From GCA-2683825 sp965662355 (lineage in GTDB: Bacteria; Planctomycetota; UBA1135; GCA-002686595): a stretch of DNA of 12,237 nucleotides. The first letter of the stretch is position 1. Each line of letters starts with the position of its first letter. The stretch lies in the NCBI GenBank assembly GCA_965662355.1, contig CBFIHP010000046.1:1-12237 (forward strand), given 5' to 3'. The position numbers and the translations under genes were made by a program. This document shows positions 1 through 7,564 of this stretch, piece after piece. The notes below the pieces were generated by a model. That model was not told the DNA's origin. It ran no database searches and saw nothing but the letters and a program-made list of their open reading frames with translations.

Positions 1-198
1 CCGAGGCTCGGGCGTTGTCCAGGGAGGCAACCTGCCCGGCGAATTCTTGTCCAGATTGGTCATTTCTGCATTCTGGTTCCCGAAAAAAACTCGCAAGTCC
101 AGTCTCTTAGAAGAACTTCATGCTATGTGCATCTTTTTCCCCACTTCCCGGCAATTTTCTGACAGTATGAGTTCTGATTTCTTGGGAAGGAGATTATT
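1..198. other. Left-edge non-coding stretch upstream of the PEP-CTERM gene
   Basis: No convincing gene is seen. The stretch is more AT-rich than the rest of the window between about 40 and 198, which fits a promoter and leader for the gene starting at 199. I could not find a clear sigma70 pair or a sigma54 (GG-N10-GC) element. Its only firm signal is the ribosome binding site AAGGAG at 187-192, six bases before the GTG start. Confidence 0.5.
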
Positions 199-1044
199 GT
201 GCAGAAGAATATTCTATTCGTGGCCTTCGTCTTAATCGGCACATGGGGCGCGAGCCCGGCGTTTGCCGTGAGCTTTGGATTTGAAACTGGGGAAGGCTAT
301 GCGCTCGGTCCCATCTCGCCACCGGGAGGACCGACCCAGGCAGGTTGGTCGGGCGGCGCGCAAGCGGGCTTCACCAACAATGACCCAGGCGACGAGCAGG
401 TAATCAACACCGAAGCCTACTCGGGGAGCAACTCGTGGCATTATGCACGCGGCTACGGGAGCAGCGGTCAGGGCACGCCCTTCTCGCCCACAACGGCGCT
501 TGAGGCTGGACCTGGAACGCAACTCGATTTCTCGATCGCATTCAAGGCGGCGAGTGCCACAGGGGATGGCTCGGCACAGAACCTCTATATCGGGACCACG
601 GCCGGAAATGACCGCACGGGCTTTAATATCTACCTAACGAACAACTCTGCCGGCGACGGCCTGAGCCTCCACACCTTTGCGGACCCATCCTTCGTCGAGA
701 CCGTGTTCGCCACCAACCTGTCCCGCACCGATTGGCACGTACTCACAGTAAGCGCGGTGTTCGATGCCGACTCTGCCAACGACGTCTACCAATACTCACT
801 GAACGGGACCCTGCTCTTTACCGGTAATTCCTGGCCCAATCCGTGGCGGGTTGCGAACGGCTTCACGCCGGCCTACGGCAACAGCATCAAGTTCGCGGAC
901 GGCGGCGGGGACAACCCGGCCCACAGTGGCTTCTACTACGACGCGATGTCCTACGACGTCTCGGTCGTCCCCGAACCCAGCACCGCCCTCCTTCTTGGCC
1001 TCGGTCTTGCGGGTTTGGCTGCCAGGAGGCGCTCGCTGGGCTGA
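199..1044 (+). CDS. Secreted PEP-CTERM sorting-domain protein
   Basis: A 281-residue exported protein. Residues 1-23 form a signal peptide (basic start, hydrophobic core, AFA cleavage site). The tail from about residue 257 is a PEP-CTERM domain: VPEPS, a Leu/Gly/Ala-rich membrane segment, then the basic cluster RRR. In this family an exosortase (EpsH/XrtA type) cuts at PEP and hands the protein to the cell surface or matrix; that is family knowledge. The middle is rich in Gly, Asn, Asp and aromatics with alternating beta-like patches (LDFSIAFKAA, LYIGTTAG, WHVLTVSAVF, YQYSLNGTLLF), which suggests a concanavalin/laminin-G-like beta sandwich. The start is GTG at 199, chosen for AAGGAG at 187-192. 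No exosortase or polysaccharide gene is nearby, so it appears to stand alone and its specific role is unknown. Confidence 0.93.
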   Translation: MQKNILFVAFVLIGTWGASPAFAVSFGFETGEGYALGPISPPGGPTQAGWSGGAQAGFTNNDPGDEQVINTEAYSGSNSWHYARGYGSSGQGTPFSPTTALEAGPGTQLDFSIAFKAASATGDGSAQNLYIGTTAGNDRTGFNIYLTNNSAGDGLSLHTFADPSFVETVFATNLSRTDWHVLTVSAVFDADSANDVYQYSLNGTLLFTGNSWPNPWRVANGFTPAYGNSIKFADGGGDNPAHSGFYYDAMSYDVSVVPEPSTALLLGLGLAGLAARRRSLG

Positions 1045-1086
1045 GTGTTCGGGTCGCCCTATTTGCGGCATCCCAAGCTACGGGAG

Positions 1087-1251
1087 CTACGGGGCTTCCT
1101 CGCTCACCGGGCTCCCGCATGCATCACAATGCGGCCCCTCGGCGTCGCGGGGCTGTTTCTGCTCTTCGAGAATGCGGTCGAGTTCCCTGGCCGCTCCTTG
1201 GATCTCACTTTGCCATCGCAGACAAGCTCGCGATCTTCCGATGTCCCGATC
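1087..1251 (-). pseudogene. Possible C-terminal gene remnant with a CxxC zinc-ribbon-like tail
   Basis: A 54-residue open stretch on the minus strand, closed upstream by an in-frame TGA at 1252-1254 and ending at TAG 1087-1089. It reads like real protein: a helical part (ELDRILEEQKQ) followed by HCDACGSPVSEEAP, a CxxC pair as in small zinc ribbons. There is no ATG or GTG start near the beginning. An alternative frame just upstream offers an ATG-initiated peptide (MRSGHRKIASLSAMAK) that stops where this frame becomes protein-like, so a single-base frameshift may have split one short gene. The family is not recognised. It could also be chance coding-like sequence. Confidence 0.3.
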
Positions 1252-1357
1252 TCATGCTTGTTTAGGGCCGGGTGTTGTCGCCGGTATCCACGTCCGCAAA
1301 CCAACGCACCACGCTCGAACCCCCGGGCGGATCTGGGGCCGGAAAGAGGCATCGCCT

Positions 1358-1585
1358 TCATGGCGTCTCTTCATTCCCCGCCAACCCCCGGCTGAACCAT
1401 CCGCCCGTCCAGGCATCGAGGCCCGCGGCGAGTTCCTTGGCACGAAGCCGAAGCGCGACTGCCTCGGGCGAGTGCTTGTCGGCGTGGGCCTCCAGGACGA
1501 GCAATGCGCGCCGCCGGTCGAAATGGAGTTGAGTAAGCCCAACCCTACTGCTGCGTGACAGAGCGTTCAGCACCCCCCTCAGCAC
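1358..1585 (-). pseudogene. Coding-like fragment of unknown family
   Basis: A 75-residue minus-strand frame beginning at a GTG. Its centre (LHFDRRRALLVLEAHADKH, then SPEAVALRLRAKELAAGLDAW) is helical and charged, with a mostly G/C third codon position like the real genes here. The first 15 or so residues look poor, and no good ribosome binding site precedes the GTG. It resembles an internal or C-terminal piece of a helical protein, perhaps a regulator, but I do not recognise the family. It points the same way as the neighbouring fragment at 1087-1251, so both may derive from one broken gene or operon. Confidence 0.28.
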
Positions 1586-1692
1586 GTCACTCCATCAATG
1601 CACAGGTCCATACAGGTACGTATCGCTTCGTTCGGGTACGTCATGCGGACCAAAAAGCGGACCTGTGGAGGGGCGGCTTGGAGCATTGCACC

Positions 1693-1778
1693 GCCCGCGA
1701 CAGGGCTCCCCTAGGCCTTTAATATAACGCCCATACTCGGACGTTTTTCCAAAACCCAGCTTGAATGTCCTATCCCCC
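1693..1778 (+). repeat. 86-bp dispersed hairpin repeat, copy 1
   Basis: First of three copies in the window. Landmarks in order: terminal mini-hairpin GCCC-N6-GGGC (1693-1706), CTCCCCTAGG, a central hairpin at 1726-1745 (arms AACGCCC and GGACGTT, loop ATACTC, one mismatched pair), then CAGCTTGAATGTCCTATC ending in CCCCC at 1778. Unique sequence follows at once. It lies six bases past the stop codon of P450 no. 1 and may act as its 3' structure. It is the most diverged copy (CCTTTAATA instead of GATTTAACA; TTTTTCC after the hairpin). Confidence 0.92.
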
Positions 1779-1784
1779 ATTCTC

Positions 1785-2966
1785 TCAGCCCTTTCTTCTG
1801 ACGCGAAGTAAGTCGGGCGAGCGGAGGACGGTGCGTCTGGGCAGCGCGGCTTCTGGGTCCACCAGTTCGAGGTCGGGCATCCGTGTGCTCAACACCTCCA
1901 GCGCCACCGACATGTTCTTCTGCGCAAGATGGATGCCCGGGCAGCTCTTCGCCCCGCGCCCGAACACGAGGTTCGGAGGCTGTTCGCGATCGGGATCGAA
2001 GCGGTCGGGATCCGCGAAGATCGCCGGGTCGCGATTCGCCCCCGCGATCGCGAAGAGCACCCATGAGGAGGGGGGCAGCTTCGTCCCGCAGAACTCGATC
2101 GATTCGTCTCTGCTCAACCGGGCCAACACGGCGATGGGCGTCTCCCAACGCAGCGCCTCGACCACCGCGAGGTCGATTCTCGAAGCGTCGCGACACACCG
2201 CCTGCCAGGCGCCCTCGTGGGTGAAGAGTGCAAAGAGCAGGTTGCCGAGCGCTCCGTGCGTCGTATCGGCACCCGTCGGGAAGAGCAGCCGGATATGCGA
2301 GAAGAGTTCGTCGTCCGTAAGCGTTCGCCCATCGACCTCCGCTTGGATCAACTCGCTGATCACGTCGTTGCGCGGGTCTCGTCGGCGCGCCTCCACGACG
2401 GGCACGAGGAAGTCGGTCATCGACTTGCGCGCCCGCTGTGCAGCTTCGGGGTCGTTTCGGAACGACAGCAGCGCGACCGCCCAATCGTGAAACTCGTCCT
2501 CGCGTTCTCGCGGGATCCCGAGGAGTCGCGCGATCACGAGATAGGGGAATCGTTGAGTGAACTCGGCGACGAGGTCGAATTCGTCCCGGTCGACAAGGCC
2601 GTCCACGAGCTCGTGTGCGAGCGCGGCCAGTCCTTCCCGCTCATAGCTCTCGACCGCCCGCGATCGGAAGGCGGGGGTCGCGAGCTTGCGGTAGCGAAGA
2701 TGGTCGGCTGAGTCCGACATCGAGATGAAGCTCTTACCGATTGCGGGCTCGAAGGCAACTTCGTACATCGCGTGACCGGGAAACGCGTAGTTGTCTGCAA
2801 AGGCCTCCTTCAAGGCCGCATATTCCGAGATCACGAAGGCCGGCAGGCCGCCGAGCCGTGTGGGCTGAATCGGTCCCTGCTCGCGATAGGCTCGCAACAG
2901 ATCGTGGAGATCTGAGCCTGGCATCTCGTCGAGGGCGAAGTCGGCGTTGCCGGGATTGAGCGTCAT
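1785..2966 (-). CDS. Cytochrome P450 monooxygenase (no. 1)
   Basis: A complete 393-residue soluble bacterial P450, which would insert one O2 oxygen into an organic substrate using electrons from a ferredoxin partner. Visible motifs: C-helix HLRYRK (from H89), I-helix GADTT (232-236) for oxygen activation, ExxR (E270/R273), and the heme loop FGRGAKSCPG with Cys342 as thiolate ligand. No membrane anchor is present. The ATG at 2964-2966 is preceded by GGAAGGTGA. The start overlaps the stop of a possible 57-aa ORF by ATGA. It lies downstream of the CoA-transferase on the same strand and is probably co-transcribed, ending just before repeat copy 1. No ferredoxin or reductase gene is in the window. 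The substrate cannot be read from sequence; the CYP family is not assigned. Confidence 0.97.
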   Translation of the reverse strand: MTLNPGNADFALDEMPGSDLHDLLRAYREQGPIQPTRLGGLPAFVISEYAALKEAFADNYAFPGHAMYEVAFEPAIGKSFISMSDSADHLRYRKLATPAFRSRAVESYEREGLAALAHELVDGLVDRDEFDLVAEFTQRFPYLVIARLLGIPREREDEFHDWAVALLSFRNDPEAAQRARKSMTDFLVPVVEARRRDPRNDVISELIQAEVDGRTLTDDELFSHIRLLFPTGADTTHGALGNLLFALFTHEGAWQAVCRDASRIDLAVVEALRWETPIAVLARLSRDESIEFCGTKLPPSSWVLFAIAGANRDPAIFADPDRFDPDREQPPNLVFGRGAKSCPGIHLAQKNMSVALEVLSTRMPDLELVDPEAALPRRTVLRSPDLLRVRRKG

Positions 2967-3136
2967 GATGTCACCTTCCTGAATCTTGGAATCCGAACGT
3001 CTTGGAGTCTCGCGATGGCCTGCTCCCGGAGCCGGATCTCCGGGTGGCCCGCTCTAAGCAGCATCCGAAGGGCCTCGCTGCCCCCGGATCTCAACTCCCG
3101 GAATCCGCACGCTAGCCATCGACCGTCCGTCAGCAT
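2963..3136 (-). CDS. Possible 57-aa small protein between CoA-transferase and P450
   Basis: A short ORF (ATG at 3134-3136) that exactly fills the gap between two operon genes. Its TGA stop overlaps the P450 ATG (ATGA, 2963-2966). A strong Shine-Dalgarno-like AGAGGGG sits eight bases before the ATG. The frame can also be opened from GTG at 3154, which overlaps the CoA-transferase stop as GTGA. The predicted peptide is basic, with an amphipathic helix-like middle (SEALRMLLRAGHPEIRLREQ). G/C at third positions is somewhat lower than in the neighbours, and I recognise no family. It may be a real small protein, or a translated leader that couples P450 translation to the upstream gene. Confidence 0.42.
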   Translation of the reverse strand: MLTDGRWLACGFRELRSGGSEALRMLLRAGHPEIRLREQAIARLQDVRIPRFRKVTS

Positions 3137-3150
3137 AGTTGAGACCCCTC

Positions 3151-5523
3151 TCACGAGCCGTCTTCGATCCCGTCGGAGTCAGCGACGATCCCGTCCGCCA
3201 GGAGCGAGGCGATCTCCGCGGCATCGCAGCCGAGCCAATCGAGGATCTCGTGCGTGTGCTCGCCTAGCGTCGGGGCGGGCTGCTTCGGGGGCTCGGGTGT
3301 GGACGAGAAATCGATGTAGTGAGCGGCCTGGTTGTAGGCGCCGGTCGGCTCGGCAGAGATCTCGCACGGAAGGCCGAGCGCGTCCAGGCGAGCGAACCAA
3401 TGCTCGTTCGATTCCTTCGCGAAGACCGGCTCGAGCAGTTCCGACAACTCGCGGCGGTGCCTGCCGCGCAACTCCGCGGACCCGAAGCGGGGATCGCTCG
3501 CGAGCTCTGGCAGTTCCAAGCCTTCGCATAACAAATGCCAATGCTCGTCCTCGTGCGCGGCGATGCAAAACCAGCCGTTGGTCGTCTCATAGATGCGATA
3601 GAGCGCGCCGAGCCCGAGTTGGTTGGCGTCGAGCCGCTGACGCTCGACCTCCGAGCCGTCAGCTTGGGCGTAGGCGTACGAGCAAGTAACGAGGCAGGCG
3701 TTCAGGATCGAAGTGCCGACCTTCTGGCCTTCGCCGGTCCGCGCGCGGTGATAGAGCGCCTCCATGGCGGCCGATGCGGCGAGGTAGCCGCAGCCCGTGT
3801 CGCCCATCGACGTACCGAAGAGCGGGTCGCCGCCATCGGCGCAGCCCCCATCCTCCCATTCCTGGCCCGAGAGCGCCGAGGCGGATTGATCCGTGCCCAT
3901 CAGCCGCATCGCCGCACGCGTCTGGTCGAAGCCTCGGCTGTGGAGATAGACCAGCGACGGGTTCACCTCACGAAGACTCTCGTAGTCGGCCCCCAGACGT
4001 TCGACGACGCCGTCGCGCATGTTATGCATCACGACGTCGGCACGCGCTGCGAGCCGCTTGAGCAAGTCGAGACCGCGCTCTTCCTGCAGGTTGATGGCAA
4101 TACATCGCTTCCCTGCTTCACCGAGCGCCGCGATTCCTGCGCGGAACCACCAGCCATCCCAGGGCGCGCTCACCTTGATGACGTTCGCGCCCATCTTCGC
4201 GAGCTGTGCAGCGCCGAAGGGGCCCGCCAATGCGAGCCCGATATCGATGACCGTGACACCCGCGAGCGGACCGGCGATAGGCTCCCCCAACGCAGTCTCC
4301 TGTGGCGACGACGCGGTCGACTCGCCGAGCGCGTCTGCTTCCGCGATCACCTCGGCCGTCTGTTCACCTGGACGCGGGGCTGCACCGTTGACACGCCCCG
4401 GCGTAGTTCCGAAATCCTTGACGATGCCCACATGACGGATGGGCCCAACCTCGGGATCCTCGACCTCGACGACACAGCCGTCCTCCAAGAGCAACGGATC
4501 GGCCAGTGCTTCTTCTGGGGTCTGGACGAGATAAATCGGGACCTTCGTTCGGAGCCCCCAGCGCACCCACTCCTCGGACGGGAACTTCAGAAAGGCCTCG
4601 TGCAGCTGCGTGAAGTAGTAGAAGACCTCGACGATCGCCTGCGGCTCGAGGCCGATCCGGTCCGGATCGTGGCGACTGCTCTCCGAGGAAGGCGCGGGCG
4701 CCTCAGCGAGATTCCCGTGCTCAGCCGCGGCGAGGACGGGCAAGGGCCGGAGCGCCCAGTGGTGAATCCAACGACCGTCGCCGCATTCGAAGAGACCCTT
4801 CGGCGCACCCTTGTACATCATCCAGTTCCCGACGATCGCCCCGCCGGCATCGTTGGTACTGGGCAGGGCATCGCTAGGCCGCGCCATCGACGTACGGACG
4901 TGCTGCCCGCGACCCGTCGTCTCGCGTACGAGCAGGGCCGCGTTGATGCCCATCAGCGCATGATAGGCGGCGCCGAGACTCATCCACGGAGAGCGGACGA
5001 AAGCCGGCCCGTCGTGGCGCCCGCGCCGGAGCGCGCCTTCTGGAATTTCCACGTCGGGCGCCGGAATGTGGCCACCGCTCATGATGCCGCCACGCTGGGA
5101 CCACTGCATTCCGCTACGCGCTGCGACTAGTGCTTCATCGTCTGATCGCCCGTCGTCGGGGCTGCCTATTGGATAGGCGCTGATGGAGCAGTAGACGAGC
5201 CCCGGGTTGATCGCTGAGAGCGTCGCGTAGTCGAAGCAACGTCCCTCCGTGACACGCCAACCATGGCTCTCGATCACGACATCCGCGCGTTGCGCCAGCG
5301 CACGGACACGCCCCTGGTCTACGTCCAAGTCCAGATCGAGGAAGGCGCTGCGCTTGCCGCGATTCCAGACGCGATAGCCCGAATCGCGTGAGGTGAGCTT
5401 GCCGCGCGGCGACTCGATTCGCGTGACGCGCGCACCCTGATCGGAGAGCAACATCCCCACGATCGACGCAGCCGCGCCTGTCGAGAACTCCAACACTTCC
5501 AATCCGTCGAGCGGACCACTCAT
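3151..5523 (-). CDS. Fused two-domain CaiB/BaiF (class III) CoA-transferase
   Basis: A 790-residue protein made of two CaiB/BaiF halves, about residues 1-385 and 418-790, joined by a Pro/Ala/Glu-rich linker. Family members move CoA from an acyl-CoA donor to a carboxylate through an aspartyl thioester. In the second half the nucleophile is visible as D575 in SMGDTGCG, 25 residues before the Q of RTGEGQ. In the first half the same spacing from TTGRGQ gives Ser182, so that half appears catalytically dead. This one-active-half design is known in the DMSP enzyme DddD, also a fused class III transferase, but the context here gives no sign of DMSP metabolism. Start: ATG 5521-5523 with AGAAGGG upstream; an in-frame TTG at 5541 would add six residues. 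It heads the minus-strand operon with P450 no. 1 and likely activates the pathway substrate. Confidence 0.95.
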   Translation of the reverse strand: MSGPLDGLEVLEFSTGAAASIVGMLLSDQGARVTRIESPRGKLTSRDSGYRVWNRGKRSAFLDLDLDVDQGRVRALAQRADVVIESHGWRVTEGRCFDYATLSAINPGLVYCSISAYPIGSPDDGRSDDEALVAARSGMQWSQRGGIMSGGHIPAPDVEIPEGALRRGRHDGPAFVRSPWMSLGAAYHALMGINAALLVRETTGRGQHVRTSMARPSDALPSTNDAGGAIVGNWMMYKGAPKGLFECGDGRWIHHWALRPLPVLAAAEHGNLAEAPAPSSESSRHDPDRIGLEPQAIVEVFYYFTQLHEAFLKFPSEEWVRWGLRTKVPIYLVQTPEEALADPLLLEDGCVVEVEDPEVGPIRHVGIVKDFGTTPGRVNGAAPRPGEQTAEVIAEADALGESTASSPQETALGEPIAGPLAGVTVIDIGLALAGPFGAAQLAKMGANVIKVSAPWDGWWFRAGIAALGEAGKRCIAINLQEERGLDLLKRLAARADVVMHNMRDGVVERLGADYESLREVNPSLVYLHSRGFDQTRAAMRLMGTDQSASALSGQEWEDGGCADGGDPLFGTSMGDTGCGYLAASAAMEALYHRARTGEGQKVGTSILNACLVTCSYAYAQADGSEVERQRLDANQLGLGALYRIYETTNGWFCIAAHEDEHWHLLCEGLELPELASDPRFGSAELRGRHRRELSELLEPVFAKESNEHWFARLDALGLPCEISAEPTGAYNQAAHYIDFSSTPEPPKQPAPTLGEHTHEILDWLGCDAAEIASLLADGIVADSDGIEDGS

Positions 5524-5649
5524 GGGATCACCCTTCTTCAAGTACTCATTTCGTCAACACGCTTCGGCACACGCGACCCCGGGTCGGCTCCAGACAGCAA
5601 TACGCGATCGATTGCATTGCCGAGGACGAGGCGCACAACATTCTTGCAA

Positions 5650-5668
5650 TAGCAAACTGACTTTATTA
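5650..5668. promoter_or_regulatory. Operator-like 19-bp palindrome O1 (putative MarR site)
   Basis: TAGCAAACTGACTTTATTA. The arms are imperfect (6 of 9 positions symmetric) around a one-base centre, but it matches the much better palindrome at 7574-7592 in 15 of 19 positions, in either orientation. It lies between divergent genes and overlaps the -10 boxes of both the plus-strand and the minus-strand promoter. The regulator encoded at 7006-7509 is the natural candidate to bind it. Confidence 0.55.
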
Positions 5669-5670
5669 TA
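5665..5670 (-). promoter_or_regulatory. Consensus -10 box (TATAAT) for the CoA-transferase operon
   Basis: On the minus strand these bases read TATAAT, a perfect -10 hexamer, about 140 bases before the CoA-transferase ATG at 5523. I see no good -35 at 17 bp, so the assignment rests on the -10 box and on position. It overlaps the O1 palindrome. Confidence 0.35.
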
Positions 5671-5704
5671 TACACACAAGCGGGACAATCCGGAGCATCT
5701 TTCT

Positions 5705-7009
5705 TTGGCGACGCCCATCGCATCTCAGAACTCGCCGACGGCCCTCGGTACCTATCCCGGCTGGTACACACTCGGCGCGAGCTTCGTCTGCTCACTCCTC
5801 GTGGTCGGCTCGACCGTCTACAGCTTCGGGCTCTACGTGCTCCCTGCGGCCGAGACGCTCGGCCTGACGAGAGCCCAGGCCAATACCGGGATGCTAATGC
5901 TCAACGTGGGCATCGCCATCTGGTCGCCCCTCGTCGGTCGCCTACTCGACCGGCTGAGTGCGCCTGCCCTCGTTCTCTTCGGCGGTGCCATGTTGGGCGT
6001 CGGCCTCTGCTCGATCGCGCAGACGACATCCCTGATCGTCGCGGTCGCTGCGCTCGCGGGTCCGCTCGCGCTCGCGATTGCCTGCGCGGGCCCCCTCGCA
6101 GCTGCCACGATCGCGTCCCGCTGGTTCGTGCGCAGGCGCGGGCGAGCCATGGGCCTCGTCGCCGTGTCGACAGCGGCGGGCGGATTCGTGATGACGCAGG
6201 TCGGCGCCTATCTCATCGTTCAGCATGGCTGGCAGACGGCGCTCACCATCACGGGGGTCGGCGCGGCGACATTGATTGGCTGCTTCGCGCTCGCGCTCAT
6301 CCGGTCGCGCCCACGAGGCGAGCAGCTGATTGCGAGTGGTGAGATCGACGGTCGTGATCATGCGGCGATTGAGTCGCCCGATAGCGATGCGTGGCCAACC
6401 CGTCGACTCCTGGCCTCGCGGAACTTCTGGCTGATCGCGTTCGGCGCGGGCTTGCTCATGGCGAGCGATCAGGCTCTGATGGTCTCGAAGATCCCGTACC
6501 TCCTCGACCACGGGATCGAACTCCAGGCCGCGTCTTTCCTCGTTGCCTGCCAAAGCGCCTCAGCGACTCTGGGCAAGTTGGGCATCGGCTTCACCGCCGA
6601 CCGCGTCGACCTCCGCTATCTCTTCGTCTTCGTCGCCGGCGCCCATCTCTTCGTTCTCGCCGCACTAGTCGCGGCTCCCGGCTACTGGACGCTGCTCACC
6701 GTCTTCTGTGTTGCCGGCGTCGCGATCGGCGGAGTTCACCCGATCCTCACGACGTTAGTCGCCGAAGCATTCGGGAGCTCCTCCTATGGCTACGTCTACG
6801 GCCGAATGAGCATTCTGTTGATGACGCTCTCGTCCACAGCGCTCTACTTCATCGGCTCCGTTCACGACCGCACGGGCTCCTACGACATCGCGTTCTGGGT
6901 CTTCGGGGGCCTGGTCTTCTTGTGCGCGGTCCTGATTCTTGGGGTCCATCTTCCATCGCGCTCGGATCCGGTACAGCGTACCGGCGACACAGAAAGAGGC
7001 AGGGCATGA
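5705..7009 (+). CDS. Major facilitator superfamily (MFS) transporter
   Basis: An inner-membrane secondary transporter of about 434 residues with two six-helix bundles. TM1 begins near residue 20 (WYTLGASFVCSLLVVGS). The loop after TM2 carries the MFS motif-A-like GRLLDRLSA, and the loop after TM4 is the basic RWFVRRRGRAMG typical of the monocarboxylate/oxalate-formate type. The central cytoplasmic loop is charged (about 200-245), and a second motif copy follows (GKLGIGFTADRVD). The frame is open from 5522, but those residues are not transporter-like and overlap the opposite gene. TTG at 5705 with GGAG at 5692-5695 gives a normal N-terminus and is preferred, with moderate certainty. The stop overlaps the MarR start as ATGA. 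It probably imports the acid that the cluster degrades; efflux cannot be excluded. Confidence 0.95.
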   Translation: MATPIASQNSPTALGTYPGWYTLGASFVCSLLVVGSTVYSFGLYVLPAAETLGLTRAQANTGMLMLNVGIAIWSPLVGRLLDRLSAPALVLFGGAMLGVGLCSIAQTTSLIVAVAALAGPLALAIACAGPLAAATIASRWFVRRRGRAMGLVAVSTAAGGFVMTQVGAYLIVQHGWQTALTITGVGAATLIGCFALALIRSRPRGEQLIASGEIDGRDHAAIESPDSDAWPTRRLLASRNFWLIAFGAGLLMASDQALMVSKIPYLLDHGIELQAASFLVACQSASATLGKLGIGFTADRVDLRYLFVFVAGAHLFVLAALVAAPGYWTLLTVFCVAGVAIGGVHPILTTLVAEAFGSSSYGYVYGRMSILLMTLSSTALYFIGSVHDRTGSYDIAFWVFGGLVFLCAVLILGVHLPSRSDPVQRTGDTERGRA

Positions 7010-7509
7010 AGTCGGAATCGAAGACACGACGCGCAACGGCGAGCCGCTCCTCGGGCGGGAAGCGGCCCGACGAACTCAGTCGCCACCTGCTGGCGCTCTC
7101 GACGATGGTGCGGCTCCGAGTCCGCGACCGAGTCCAGGTCCGCGGCCACAAACTCGGCGTGGCTGGCGGGCAAGTGATCCCGAACTTGCCGCGCACGGGC
7201 TTGAGCGTTTCGGAACTCGCCTCGTTGCTTCGCATGAGCGTGCAGCGCGCAGGACAACTCATTCGACCGCTCGAAGAAGGCGGCTACGTAAAACGGGTTC
7301 CCGACGAAAGCGACGGCCGGGCCAAGCGCGTCGTCTATACCCGTCGCGGCGAGAAGCTTCTTGCGGATCTCGAGGAGATCATGGACGAAGTCACCGAAGA
7401 ACTGGCCGAAGTCGTCGGCCAACGACGATTCGCGCAGTTCTGCCAAGTCCTCACCGAACTCGACATCGCAATGAACGGCGCCGATGCCCCCCTGCGCCTG
7501 CTCGACTGA
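7006..7509 (+). CDS. MarR-family transcriptional regulator
   Basis: A 167-residue dimeric winged-helix regulator. The recognition region is about residues 66-95 (LSVSELASLLRMSVQRAGQL), followed by the beta-wing with the family signature D100-E-S-D103-G-R. Terminal helices on both sides would form the dimer interface. MarR proteins usually repress by binding a roughly 16-20 bp palindrome and release it when a small ligand binds; in aromatic-acid and hydroxycinnamate pathways the ligand is often a CoA thioester. The ATG at 7006 overlaps the MFS stop (ATGA), with GAGGCAGGG upstream, so translation is probably coupled. Two matching palindromes, one before its own operon and one before the next operon, suggest that it represses itself and both catabolic units. 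An extra basic N-terminal tail (about 20 residues) is present. Confidence 0.95.
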   Translation: MKSESKTRRATASRSSGGKRPDELSRHLLALSTMVRLRVRDRVQVRGHKLGVAGGQVIPNLPRTGLSVSELASLLRMSVQRAGQLIRPLEEGGYVKRVPDESDGRAKRVVYTRRGEKLLADLEEIMDEVTEELAEVVGQRRFAQFCQVLTELDIAMNGADAPLRLLD

Positions 7510-7564
7510 CGCTCGGCGCCCCACGGCTCGCCACCTGGACCGGCTCCGTCACGCTCGACGCCGC

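Larger units (their letters stand above)
1045..1692. other. 648-bp stretch without an intact gene; decayed coding material
   Basis: No full-length gene fits here on either strand. Two minus-strand stretches (1087-1251 and 1358-1585) translate into protein-like sequence but lack good starts and belong to different frames, as expected of a decayed gene or genes. A third short minus-strand stretch ending at a TAA near 1263-1265 also reads like protein (GSSVVRWFADVDTGDNTRP). I saw no terminator, tRNA or tandem repeat. The stretch ends at repeat copy 1. Confidence 0.55.
5644..5672 (+). promoter_or_regulatory. Predicted sigma70-type promoter of the MFS-marR operon
   Basis: TTGCAA (5644-5649), a 17-bp spacer, then TATATA (5667-5672), in an AT-rich island within a GC-rich window and about 30 bases before the proposed TTG start at 5705. 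The palindrome at 5650-5668 fills the spacer and touches the -10 box, so a bound repressor would block RNA polymerase. Confidence 0.55.

Noticed and set aside
1310..1345. GGTTCGA-like T-arm on the minus strand (tRNA remnant)
   Set aside because: The flanking bases do not form the five-pair T stem, and no acceptor or anticodon arm is visible.
1765..2490. 241-codon plus-strand open frame opposite P450 no. 1
   Set aside because: Antisense to a P450 with all motifs intact; Ser/Arg-rich composition and no domain.
3535..5130. 531-codon plus-strand open frame
   Set aside because: It lies wholly antisense to the CoA-transferase, is rich in Arg/Ala/Leu with no recognisable domain, and is a typical GC-rich shadow frame.
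3151..5523. DddD-type DMSP lyase
   Set aside because: Same two-half architecture, but no BCCT transporter, DddB/C or LysR neighbour, and the context is P450/Rieske/aldolase.
5522..5704. Longer N-terminus of the MFS transporter from ATG 5522
   Set aside because: It would add 61 residues that are not transporter-like, would overlap the opposite gene's start and would run through the promoter/operator. TTG 5705 fits better.
6391..7005. Upstream extension of the MarR frame (starts near 6391)
   Set aside because: This part is an Arg/Ser-rich shadow of the MFS gene; MarR homology begins after ATG 7006, which has its own ribosome site and overlaps the MFS stop.
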